From positions 1 to 11,000 of the forward strand of contig JALOAC010000042.1 in assembly GCA_023228985.1 (NCBI GenBank): a DNA stretch of 11,000 bases. The letters are read 5' to 3'. Under the pieces are notes generated by a model. The model worked only from the letters and a program-made list of their open reading frames with translations, was not told the origin of the DNA and made no database searches. Numbering within the stretch: the first letter of the stretch is position 1; every line of letters begins with the position of its first letter. Positions 1 through 6,197 of this stretch are shown in pieces. Origin of the DNA: Thiopseudomonas sp. GTDB lineage: Bacteria; Pseudomonadota; Gammaproteobacteria; Pseudomonadales; Pseudomonadaceae. The position numbers and the translations under genes are program-made.

Positions 1-255
1 GGCTTTTTTGGTTAGATTTTTCGCTTGCATTGTCTTAAGGACAGAAAGCTTAAAGTCCTTAGTATAGCGAGTTGCTACGCTGTGCTTAACCTTAAAGGCT
101 GCTTTGCCGTGCTCTTGGTAACGTCGAACCCAAGAACACAGAGTACTGCGGCATAAATTGTTTTGTTGGGAGTACTGCGTGGCATTTAAACCACTGGCCA
201 GAAACCCCTGAACCGCTTTTAACTGAAAGCGGCTGTCATGTTTCGGTTTAGACAT
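1..255 (-). CDS. IS3-family transposase OrfA (IS150/InsJ-like), partial
   Basis: I translated this frame by hand: 85 codons open from an ATG at 253-255 to the window edge, beginning MSKPKHDSRFQLKAVQGF. A ribosome site AGGAG lies 8 bases before the ATG. Residues 9-60 look like a helix-turn-helix of the type found in InsJ of IS150, with the recognition part around CRSTLCSWVRRYQEHG. A second, similar segment begins near residue 68 (TRYTKDFKLSVLKTM). InsJ proteins are about 170 residues, so roughly half is present. In this family OrfA binds the element's ends and is normally fused to OrfB by programmed frameshifting; that region is outside the window. The only truncation seen is the window edge. 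Confidence 0.85.
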   Translation of the reverse strand, partial: MSKPKHDSRFQLKAVQGFLASGLNATQYSQQNNLCRSTLCSWVRRYQEHGKAAFKVKHSVATRYTKDFKLSVLKTMQAKNLTKKA

Positions 256-304
256 AGCTTCATCTCCTAGAGTTGAAGCAGTCCAACTTTAGGGGGGCAT
301 TCCA
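1..304 (-). mobile_element. IS3-family (IS150-type) insertion sequence, one end, cut by window edge
   Basis: Read on the minus strand, the element begins TGGAATGCCCCCCTAAAG at position 304. This fits the TG start and C-rich, AGTTGGAC-containing left ends I know from the IS150 group of IS3 elements. The first transposase frame starts 49 bases inside, at 255. The opposite end and the main transposase frame (OrfB, with the DDE catalytic residues) lie left of the window, so neither completeness nor a target duplication can be judged. The insertion ends 38 bases past the dnrP stop codon. The exact boundary at 304 is inferred from the end motif alone. Confidence 0.75.
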
Positions 305-342
305 TTTTGGCGTTTATTCCCAAAGCGTGGTGGAGGTTAAGC

Positions 343-537
343 CTAGCTCGGCATCGAGCGTGGTAGCCAGATAATCATGATGGCGCAGAAAATCGTTAGG
401 GCAATAACAAACCATTTAAAACGCACTAAACGTTGGGCAGCGCGTTGTTTTTGCTGCTGCGGCAGTGCCATACCACAGTGTTGGCAGCTCACTAGAGCGT
501 CTGGATTATCTTGTTGGCAATAAAGACACGTGGCCAT
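343..537 (-). CDS. dnrP: DnrP-like small zinc-ribbon membrane protein
   Basis: This 64-residue protein has two CxxC pairs near its start (CLYC, then CQHC about 13 residues later), forming a likely zinc ribbon. A basic linker (residues about 28-41) leads to one hydrophobic segment (WFVIALTIFCAIMIIWLP, about residues 42-59). The ribbon probably lies in the cytoplasm, anchored by the C-terminal helix. The size, the CLYCQQ...CQHCGM pattern and the position after dnr match the protein called DnrP in pseudomonads; its biochemical role is unknown to me. I chose the ATG at 535-537 because AGGGG lies 8 bases before it. An in-frame GTG at 544-546 would add three residues but overlaps that site. An FNR/DNR box and a -10 element precede the gene, so it is probably induced under low oxygen or by nitric oxide. 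Confidence 0.85.
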   Translation of the reverse strand: MATCLYCQQDNPDALVSCQHCGMALPQQQKQRAAQRLVRFKWFVIALTIFCAIMIIWLPRSMPS

Positions 538-568
538 TGTGTTCACCCCTGTTTAAAGCGTGCATACA

Positions 569-574
569 AATATG
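569..574 (-). promoter_or_regulatory. Predicted -10 element of the dnrP promoter
   Basis: On the minus strand the hexamer CATATT matches TATAAT at four of six positions. It predicts a start site near 562-563. That places the centre of the upstream FNR/DNR box (604.5) about 41.5-42.5 bases away, the spacing of class II FNR-type activation. The leader would be about 26 bases and contains the AGGGG ribosome site. The spacing supports the call more than the hexamer does. Confidence 0.5.
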
Positions 575-597
575 CCACGTTAGCCAGCTAAAATAGC

Positions 598-611
598 TTG
601 ATAGCAATCAA
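598..611 (-). promoter_or_regulatory. Perfect FNR/ANR/DNR binding site upstream of dnrP
   Basis: The sequence TTGATAGCAATCAA is an exact TTGAT-N4-ATCAA palindrome, the consensus of the FNR family including Anr and Dnr. It starts three bases past the dnr stop codon and faces dnrP. The Dnr in this window carries the ExxSR residues (E195, S198, R199) that read this half-site in FNR. The likely regulator is therefore the adjacent gene product, with Anr as an alternative because both share the motif. Confidence 0.85.
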
Positions 612-614
612 AGA

Positions 615-1304
615 TTATTCGTACTTTTCCAGACGCTCACGATCCAGAATACAGATTAAACGACCTTCGACACGGATAATCCCTTCGTGGCTTAGGTGAT
701 GAATAATGCGTGAGAAGGTTTCTGGTTGGATCGACAGTTGCCCAGCGATTAAACGCTTGGCTATAGGCAGCTCAAAACTGGGTGTTTGGCAGCTGCTGCA
801 GGACCCTAGCGCTTGTGAAAGGATGTAACGAATAACTCTATGGGTAGCGTTTTTTAACGACAGGATTTCAATCTCATTCAGACGCTGATGCAATCGAATA
901 GAAAGCGCAGCTAGTAGGGCTGTGGAGAGCTCACTGTTTTCTTTAATCAGGCCTTTATAGCTCGTGTTGGGTATGAGCAACATTTGTGTTGGCATTACGG
1001 CCTGTGAAGTAGCTACGTATTGCTGGTGATCCATAAACATCATGGCTTCGGCAAAGGTCTTGCGATCGCCTACAACTTCAAAAACTTTTTCTTGGCCGTC
1101 TGGGGTTAGGCGGTAAATTTTAATGCTGCCGGAAATAACGAAACCAAAATTTACGCAGGGCTCACCCTGATGAAACACATACTCATCTTTCTCTAAGTTA
1201 ACCAGCTGGCTTTCTTCCAGCAATTTGGCAAGTTGTGTTTCAGTGAGTGGTTGGAAAAGATGATGCTCGCGCAAAATCTTCTGGTAAAGCGGATGGGGTT
1301 CCAT
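615..1304 (-). CDS. dnr: Crp/Fnr-family regulator Dnr (nitric-oxide responsive)
   Basis: The 229-residue protein has an N-terminal cyclic-nucleotide-binding-type beta barrel (about 20-130), a dimerisation helix (about 130-160) and a C-terminal winged helix-turn-helix (about 175-229). The recognition helix SIQPETFSRII (191-201) carries E195, S198 and R199, as in FNR. The four cysteines that hold the FNR/Anr iron-sulfur cluster are absent. The HH pair at 14-15 is conserved with Pseudomonas aeruginosa DNR, where haem-based NO sensing is described. Segments such as YRLTPDGQEK, FAEAMMFMD and LSLKNATHRV closely resemble that protein. Dnr activates nitrite, nitric oxide and nitrous oxide reductase genes during denitrification. 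One oddity is a CxxC (C169, C172) in the linker before the DNA-binding domain. Start: ATG at 1302-1304 with GAGAG upstream. No clear FNR box is seen in the 64 bases before it. Confidence 0.92.
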   Translation of the reverse strand: MEPHPLYQKILREHHLFQPLTETQLAKLLEESQLVNLEKDEYVFHQGEPCVNFGFVISGSIKIYRLTPDGQEKVFEVVGDRKTFAEAMMFMDHQQYVATSQAVMPTQMLLIPNTSYKGLIKENSELSTALLAALSIRLHQRLNEIEILSLKNATHRVIRYILSQALGSCSSCQTPSFELPIAKRLIAGQLSIQPETFSRIIHHLSHEGIIRVEGRLICILDRERLEKYE

Positions 1305-1368
1305 ATACGACTCTCAGTTTTGTGCTTAGAAACAGGTGGTAGATTCAAAGACTAGCACATTTGTCGCA

Positions 1369-1914
1369 CTAGAGTGAGGGTTGCCAAGTACAAAAGCATC
1401 CAGCAGCTAGATTACTGCCAGCTAACACCGAGCGACCTTGCTTGAGCGCCTCAAGAACGGGCTCTACAAAGCTATTGCTGGAGTTGCAAACAGCGCCTTC
1501 ACTATAGGGGCCAAAGTAAGCAAGTCGGCCAAATTCATCCCAAATAGCAACGGCAGGACTGGCGGGTAAAATATCGGTATTGACTTCGATATTTATAGGT
1601 TGCAAGGCGGTTAATGTTTTAGGTAGGTGGCCGTTACTGCCGGGCATCTGTACATGATAAAAATCAACGCTGTCAGCGTAATCACGAATCAGTTCCCCTA
1701 GGTGTTGTTGGTTGCCCAGATTGCATGGACAGCTAGGATCCCAGAAATGCACCAAACGAATAGGACCGGAACCAGCAATATTTTTTGGTAAGTGCAATTC
1801 TTGGCCAGCAAAAAACTCAGTACGAATGTAGGTGTTGTTGTACCACCAGAGCGCACTGAGTAAAACACCTACCCAGAGTAGAGTTACTAGACCAATAAGA
1901 AATTTTTTAATCAT
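1369..1914 (-). CDS. DUF6436-like membrane-anchored thioredoxin-fold protein
   Basis: The protein has 181 residues. A hydrophobic N-terminal segment after two lysines (about 5-24) should act as a membrane anchor, placing the rest in the periplasm. The remainder reads like a thioredoxin-type fold: a strand ending HFWDPSCPCN (about 56-65), with C62 and C64 where a redox motif would lie, and a Pro-containing loop LPASPAVAIWDEFGR (116-130) resembling the cis-Pro region. Further cysteines are C143, C173 and C175. A CPC motif in place of CxxC means ordinary disulfide chemistry cannot be assumed. I recognise it as resembling DUF6436 proteins; that family name is from memory. It lies 64 bases upstream of dnr on the same strand, so co-transcription is possible. 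No good ribosome site precedes the ATG at 1912-1914. Function unknown. Confidence 0.75.
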   Translation of the reverse strand: MIKKFLIGLVTLLWVGVLLSALWWYNNTYIRTEFFAGQELHLPKNIAGSGPIRLVHFWDPSCPCNLGNQQHLGELIRDYADSVDFYHVQMPGSNGHLPKTLTALQPINIEVNTDILPASPAVAIWDEFGRLAYFGPYSEGAVCNSSNSFVEPVLEALKQGRSVLAGSNLAAGCFCTWQPSL

Positions 1915-1995
1915 TTAAAATAAGTGCGCTATGCTTGAGAAACTTGCTTAGAGTGACAGGTCGTCAGTGCTAACTAAACGAACAAATTGTCGCAG

Positions 1996-2940
1996 ATGAA
2001 TATAATGCCTATGAAACCTGATTTTATCAGCTTAAATCCTCAAAGTGCTTTGCCCGAACTGTTTTCCAAACAGGTCGAGCCCGCTTGGACACAAAACTGG
2101 CGTGATTTCTATCGGCTGGATTTTAAACCGAGCAATATAGAGCAGCGCCTTGGGCGTATGAAAGTGCTTAATTATCAGCTAGCAGTGCACTATTTTATAC
2201 CGCAGCGCGCAGTGGCGACCTTGATTGTGCTTCATGGCTACTATGATCACATGGGATTGTACGGACATTTATTTCGCTGGGCACTGAAGAATAATTTTGC
2301 CGTGCTGAGTTGTGATCTGCCAGGGCATGGGTTGTCTACGGGTGCGCGCGCCAGTATCTCTGAGTTTTCTGAGTACCAAGCGGTATTGGCGGCGCTGTTT
2401 GAGGTGGCACAGCAGTTATCTTTGCCTGCGCCTTGGCACTTGGCGGGACAAAGTATGGGTGGAGCTATTGCGCTGGATTATGCGCTGAACCAGCAGCCAT
2501 TGTCGGAAATAGGCCGCTTAATACTCTTTGCGCCTTTGGTGCGTCCGCGAGCTTGGCGCCAATCGAAACTGCTCTATCAAAGCCTACGTCCTTTTGTTAA
2601 GCAGGTGCCTAGGCAGCGCACCAATAATTCGACGGATAAAGATTTTGTTGAGTTTTTGCAGCGCGATCCGCTGCAAGCGAATGTGCTGCCCACGGCTTGG
2701 GTGGGTGCTTTATCGCGTTGGATTCCACAAATAGAAAAGGCACAAGCAAAAAAAGTAAGCCCGATAATTATTCAAGGAGATGGCGATCAGACGGTTGACT
2801 GGCAGCACAATTTAAACGTGCTCGAAGATAAATTTAAGCAACCTGAACTCTGCATTTTGCCGGGCGCTGGGCATCACTTAGTCAATGAGCAGGCGCATTA
2901 CCGACAACAAGAGTTTAGTTTTATTGAGAGGTTTTTGTGA
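1996..2940 (+). CDS. Alpha/beta hydrolase, lysophospholipase/monoacylglycerol-lipase-like (Hydrolase_4)
   Basis: The fold is shown by an oxyanion-loop motif HGYYDH, a CDLPGHGLS turn and a nucleophile elbow GQSMGG. The catalytic triad is probably S153, D264 (GDGDQTV) and H293 (GAGHH), numbered from the ATG at 1996. This arrangement fits the serine aminopeptidase S33 / PldB group, whose members hydrolyse lysophospholipids, monoacylglycerols or other esters. The substrate cannot be told from sequence. There is no signal peptide, so it is probably cytoplasmic. The start is uncertain: in-frame TTG 1987, ATG 1996, ATG 2005 and ATG 2011 are all possible and none has a clear ribosome site. The protein is about 314 residues from 1996. 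It is transcribed away from the dnr group and converges on serA. Confidence 0.88.
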   Translation: MNIMPMKPDFISLNPQSALPELFSKQVEPAWTQNWRDFYRLDFKPSNIEQRLGRMKVLNYQLAVHYFIPQRAVATLIVLHGYYDHMGLYGHLFRWALKNNFAVLSCDLPGHGLSTGARASISEFSEYQAVLAALFEVAQQLSLPAPWHLAGQSMGGAIALDYALNQQPLSEIGRLILFAPLVRPRAWRQSKLLYQSLRPFVKQVPRQRTNNSTDKDFVEFLQRDPLQANVLPTAWVGALSRWIPQIEKAQAKKVSPIIIQGDGDQTVDWQHNLNVLEDKFKQPELCILPGAGHHLVNEQAHYRQQEFSFIERFL

Positions 2941-2950
2941 GATTAAACAG

Positions 2951-2979
2951 ACGCGCGGGTAAGGTGATCACCCGCGCGT
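2951..2979. terminator. Hairpin between convergent hydrolase and serA genes, likely bidirectional terminator
   Basis: ACGCGCGGGT and ACCCGCGCGT form a perfect 10-bp, GC-rich stem around a 9-base loop. It lies 11 bases past the hydrolase stop codon and 8 bases past the serA stop codon. No T-run follows on either strand, so intrinsic termination may be weak; the position between two gene ends is the main support. Confidence 0.65.
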
Positions 2980-2986
2980 GACTGGC

Positions 2987-4216
2987 TTAGTACAGAATCC
3001 GGCAACGCATAGTGCCTTCAACTTCCTGTAGTTTGCTCAGCGCCAATTCAGAGTGCTCAGCGGCAATATCAATCACCACATAGCCAACGCTATCGTCGGT
3101 TTGTAAAAACTGACCGTAAACGTTGATGTTGTTATCAGCAAAGACTTTGTTAATCGCACCCATTACACCTGGAATATTCTTGTGAATATGCAGGATACGA
3201 TGCTTGCCTGGGTGTGAGGGTAGCGCTACTTCGGGGAAGTTAACCGAGGATACCGACGTACCGTTGTCACTGTATTTAACCAGCTTCTCGGCTACTTCAA
3301 AACCAATATTGGCTTGCGCTTCTTGGGTTGAGCCGCCGATGTGCGGGGTCAAAATAACGTTATCCAAACCGCGCAGTGGGCTGGTGAATTCCTCGCCGTT
3401 GGCACGTGGCTCAACAGGGAACACATCAATGGCTGCACCGGCTAAGTGACCGCTTGTTATCGCTTCGGCGAGGGCTTCGATAACCACCACCGTGCCGCGC
3501 GCTGCGTTAAGCAGAATGCTGCCTTTTTTCATGGCGCGCAGTTGCTCTTCGCCAATCATCCACTGAGTGGAAGGCAGTTGTGGCACATGCAATGAAACTA
3601 CATCAGACATAGCCAGTAGTTCATTTAAGCTACCCACTTGCACTGCATTACCTAGGGGTAATTTGGTAACTACGTCGTAGAAGTACACCTGCATGCCCAT
3701 GGCTTCAGCCAGTACGGACAGCTGCGTACCAATGGAGCCGTAGCCGATAATACCGAGCTTTTTGCCGCGCACTTCGTAAGCGCCAGTAGCACTTTTCATC
3801 CAGCCGCCACGATGACAGTCAGCGTTTTTCTCAGGAATACCACGCATCAGCATGATGGCTTGGCCGATGGCCAGCTCTGCGACTGAGCGGGTGTTGGAGT
3901 AGGGCGCGTTAAATACAGCAATGCCGCGTTCGCGCGCTGCGTTTAGGTCGACTTGGTTAGTACCAATACAGAAGCAACCCACAGCAATTAGCTTTTTAGC
4001 GGACTCAAAAATGTCTTCAGTAAGCTGGGTACGAGAACGAATGCCAACAAAGTGAGCGTCAGCAATTTTCTCTTTCAGCTCATCTTCGGGTAATGCGCCG
4101 GTTATGTATTCAATGTTGGAGTAGCCCGCTTTTTTCAGTGTGTCGAGAGCGTTCTGGTGTACTCCTTCAAGAAGAAGAAAGCGAATTTTGCTTTTATCAA
4201 GCGATGTCTTACTCAT
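2987..4216 (-). CDS. serA: D-3-phosphoglycerate dehydrogenase
   Basis: SerA oxidises 3-phosphoglycerate to 3-phosphohydroxypyruvate with NAD, the first step of serine synthesis in the cytoplasm. The 409-residue length matches the E. coli type (410). The Rossmann motif GYGSIG lies at 158-163. The catalytic residues are R240 (NAARG), E269 (PVEP) and H292 (TPHIGGS), the same numbers as in E. coli SerA. The C-terminal ACT domain (about 339-409) keeps H345, N347 and N365, equivalent to the E. coli serine-binding residues, so feedback inhibition by serine is expected. E. coli SerA also reduces 2-oxoglutarate to D-2-hydroxyglutarate, which matters because a D-2-hydroxyglutarate dehydrogenase gene is divergent next door. 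The ATG at 4214-4216 has AGG about 11 bases upstream. Confidence 0.96.
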   Translation of the reverse strand: MSKTSLDKSKIRFLLLEGVHQNALDTLKKAGYSNIEYITGALPEDELKEKIADAHFVGIRSRTQLTEDIFESAKKLIAVGCFCIGTNQVDLNAARERGIAVFNAPYSNTRSVAELAIGQAIMLMRGIPEKNADCHRGGWMKSATGAYEVRGKKLGIIGYGSIGTQLSVLAEAMGMQVYFYDVVTKLPLGNAVQVGSLNELLAMSDVVSLHVPQLPSTQWMIGEEQLRAMKKGSILLNAARGTVVVIEALAEAITSGHLAGAAIDVFPVEPRANGEEFTSPLRGLDNVILTPHIGGSTQEAQANIGFEVAEKLVKYSDNGTSVSSVNFPEVALPSHPGKHRILHIHKNIPGVMGAINKVFADNNINVYGQFLQTDDSVGYVVIDIAAEHSELALSKLQEVEGTMRCRILY

Positions 4217-4267
4217 CTGCGTAAACCTGTTGTCCTGAAGTGTTCAATGAAACGGACAGTCAATGCT

Positions 4268-4296
4268 GGCCGGAACGGTGACTAAAAAGACCGGCC
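4268..4296. other. Hairpin in the serA / dehydrogenase divergent intergenic region
   Basis: GGCCGG (4268-4273) and CCGGCC (4291-4296) can pair around a 17-base spacer. The element lies 52 bases before the serA start, within its probable leader, or upstream of the divergent promoter. It could be leader structure or a protein site, but a 6-bp stem is weak evidence. The rest of the 242-base divergent gap (4217-4458) shows only the -10 element at 4381. Confidence 0.25.
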
Positions 4297-4380
4297 CGGG
4301 AATCGGCAGGGTGCGCGATTAGCGGGGTGTCTATGCTATCATAAGCCAGAGTAAAGTCAGCATGATTTCCTCTGTGCCTG

Positions 4381-4386
4381 TATAAT
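4381..4386 (+). promoter_or_regulatory. Perfect -10 (TATAAT) of the D-2-hydroxyglutarate dehydrogenase promoter
   Basis: TATAAT occurs with TG immediately before it, in the divergent gap and facing the dehydrogenase. The start site would be near 4393, giving a leader of about 66 bases to the ATG at 4459. The region where a -35 should lie has no good TTGACA match, so an activator or reliance on the strong -10 is possible. Confidence 0.5.
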
Positions 4387-4458
4387 TCTACAACTAACCT
4401 AAACTTTTTTGCCTTGAAGTTTACTCAGGGCCGTGATGAAAAAACTGAGAGTAACACA

Positions 4459-5853
4459 ATGACCCATCAAGCCCTGATTGAAGAGCTTAAAACACTTGTT
4501 GATAACGGCAAGCTCTTAACTGATACCGACTCCTTAGCCAGTCACGGTATCGACTGGACCAAACATTTCACCCCAGCCCCCATGGCGATTGCTTTTCCGC
4601 GCAGTGTCGAGCAGGTGCAGGCCATTGTACGCTGGGCCAATGAGCGTAACATCGCGCTCGTGCCGTCTGGTGGGCGCACAGGCTTGTCTGCCGCGGCGGT
4701 GGCTGCCAATGGTGAAGTGGTGGTGTCCTTTGACTATATGAATCGTATCCTTGAGTTTAACGAGATGGATCGCACCGTGGTTTGTGAGCCGGGTGTAGTG
4801 ACCGAGCAGCTGCAGCAGTTTGCCCAAGAGCAGGGCTTGTATTATCCGGTAGATTTTGCTTCAGCCGGCTCCAGCCAGATTGGCGGCAATATTGGCACTA
4901 ACGCCGGCGGCATCAAGGTGATTCGCTACGGCATGACCCGCGACTGGGTCGCTGGTCTTAAAGTGGTTACCGGCAAAGGTGAGCTGTTAGAGCTCAACAA
5001 GGATTTGATAAAAAATGCCACCGGTTATGATTTACGTCAGTTGTTTATTGGTGCAGAAGGCACGCTTGGCTTTGTAGTTGAAGCTACTATGCGTTTGACC
5101 CGTGCACCGAAAAATCTTACCGCTATGGTGCTGGGTACACCTGATTTCGATTCCATCATGCCGGTGTTACACGCTTTTCAAAAAGAACTAGACCTCACAG
5201 CGTTTGAGTTTTTCTCCGATAAAGCCATGGCAAAAGTGTTAGCGCGTGGCGATGTACCTGCACCCTTTGATACTGAATGCCCGTTTTATGCGCTGCTGGA
5301 ATTTGAAGCCGCAAGCGAAGAGGTGATGGATCAGGCGTTGGTGGTATTTGAGCACTGTATGGAAGAAGGCTGGGTGCTGGATGGCGTGATGAGCCAGAGC
5401 GAGCAGCAGTTAGAAAATCTGTGGAAGTTGCGCGAATATATTTCCGAAACCATTGCCCATTGGACGCCATACAAAAACGACGTTTCAGTAACAGTTGGCA
5501 AAGTTCCAGCGTTTTTGCGTGATATTGATGAGATTGTCGCTAAAAATTACCCTGATTTTGAAGTGGTTTGGTTTGGCCATATTGGCGACGGTAACCTGCA
5601 TTTAAATATTCTTAAGCCTGAATCTATGGATAAAGACGAGTTTTTCGCCCAGTGCGCCACGGTCAATCAGTGGGTATTTGAAACAGTACAGAAATACAAC
5701 GGCTCAATTTCTGCCGAACACGGCGTGGGTATGACCAAGCGGGATTACCTGCATTACAGCCGCAGTGCTGAAGAAATCGCCTTAATGAAAGCAGTTAAAG
5801 CCGTGTTCGATCCGAACGGTATTATGAATCCGGGGAAGATTTTTGCTGTTTGA
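4459..5853 (+). CDS. FAD-linked D-2-hydroxyglutarate dehydrogenase (D2HGDH/GlcD family)
   Basis: The 464-residue flavoprotein has an N-terminal PCMH-type FAD-binding domain with PSGGRTG (69-75), a GNIGTNAGG loop (about 143-151) and GAEGTLG (198-204). The C-terminal FAD-oxidase domain has GHIGDGNLH (373-381) and AEHGVG (419-424), which carry metal- and substrate-binding residues in this family. These enzymes oxidise D-2-hydroxy acids and pass electrons to a flavoprotein or quinone acceptor. Closest recalled relatives are the pseudomonad proteins beside serA; in Pseudomonas stutzeri this enzyme is reported to recycle the D-2-hydroxyglutarate made by SerA. The divergent serA here supports that role over glycolate oxidation. 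I chose the ATG at 4459 because GAGAG lies upstream; an in-frame TTG at 4414 would add 15 residues but lacks a ribosome site. Confidence 0.9.
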   Translation: MTHQALIEELKTLVDNGKLLTDTDSLASHGIDWTKHFTPAPMAIAFPRSVEQVQAIVRWANERNIALVPSGGRTGLSAAAVAANGEVVVSFDYMNRILEFNEMDRTVVCEPGVVTEQLQQFAQEQGLYYPVDFASAGSSQIGGNIGTNAGGIKVIRYGMTRDWVAGLKVVTGKGELLELNKDLIKNATGYDLRQLFIGAEGTLGFVVEATMRLTRAPKNLTAMVLGTPDFDSIMPVLHAFQKELDLTAFEFFSDKAMAKVLARGDVPAPFDTECPFYALLEFEAASEEVMDQALVVFEHCMEEGWVLDGVMSQSEQQLENLWKLREYISETIAHWTPYKNDVSVTVGKVPAFLRDIDEIVAKNYPDFEVVWFGHIGDGNLHLNILKPESMDKDEFFAQCATVNQWVFETVQKYNGSISAEHGVGMTKRDYLHYSRSAEEIALMKAVKAVFDPNGIMNPGKIFAV

Positions 5854-5874
5854 TGAGGTGTGCATATTGTGCAG

Positions 5875-5986
5875 GTTGCGAGCATGGCGCACGTCACGCA
5901 AAGACGCCGCAAGTACGTCCATGTAGGCTCTCGGTCGCCATCCTTGGCGACCAAGGCTTTGCTTAGATATACGCCATGCTCGCAAC
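5875..5986 (+). repeat. Dispersed repeat element, copy A (112 bp, 15-bp terminal inverted repeats)
   Basis: The element is bounded by perfect 15-base inverted repeats, GTTGCGAGCATGGCG at 5875-5889 and its complement at 5972-5986. Inside is an 8-bp hairpin, GGTCGCCA-TCCT-TGGCGACC (5933-5952), flanked by TGTAGGCTC and AAGGCTTT. Copy B shares these landmarks in the opposite orientation. It begins 22 bases after the dehydrogenase stop codon, so its hairpin may also help end that transcript. It could be a REP-like or MITE-like sequence; no coding capacity is apparent. Confidence 0.8.
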
Positions 5987-6044
5987 ATTAAGAGCAGTGC
6001 AAGCCCCACGCAGCAAAACTCTCAGGCAGTGCTAAAGCTAATTG

Positions 6045-6150
6045 GGCGCGAGCGTTGTATATGGAATAAAGCCTTGGCGGCATGGATGCCGCCGTGGAGC
6101 CTACAGGGATGTATTCACGGCGACTTTACGGAATATGCATCGCTTGCGAC
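6045..6150 (-). repeat. Dispersed repeat element, copy B (106 bp, inverted relative to A)
   Basis: Read on the minus strand this copy starts GTCGCAAGC and ends GCTCGCGCC, corresponding to GTTGCGAGC and GCTCGCAAC at the ends of copy A. The 28-base block at 6097-6124 matches copy A's block at 5903-5930 at 22 positions, and AAGGCTTT is shared on the far side of the hairpin. The central stem is again 8 bp (GGCGGCAT-GG-ATGCCGCC, 6076-6093) but its sequence differs from A while staying fully paired. The two copies flank a 58-base spacer (5987-6044) in which I see nothing. Together with copy A it fills most of the 344-base gap at 5854-6197. Confidence 0.75.
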
Positions 6151-6197
6151 TGACACCTAAGCCAATTTCACCAGCGAATTAAAGAAGGTAAGCAAAA

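Noticed and set aside
586..598. AGCTA-AAA-TAGCT palindrome as a dnr terminator
   Set aside because: The 5-bp stem is short and weak and overlaps the first base of the FNR/DNR box; more likely incidental to the promoter region.
1915..1986. Search for an FNR/DNR box in the divergent gap between the DUF6436-like gene and the hydrolase
   Set aside because: No TTGAT-N4-ATCAA or close variant was found on either strand; the only clear box in the window is at 598-611.
4414..4458. TTG-initiated extension of the D-2-hydroxyglutarate dehydrogenase
   Set aside because: No ribosome site precedes the TTG, the extra 15 residues look non-conserved, and the ATG at 4459 has GAGAG upstream.
5754..6009. Minus-strand open frames of 66 and 75 residues across the end of the dehydrogenase gene and repeat A
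   Set aside because: They are antisense to a well-supported gene end and to a structured repeat; the peptides have no recognisable motif or ribosome site.
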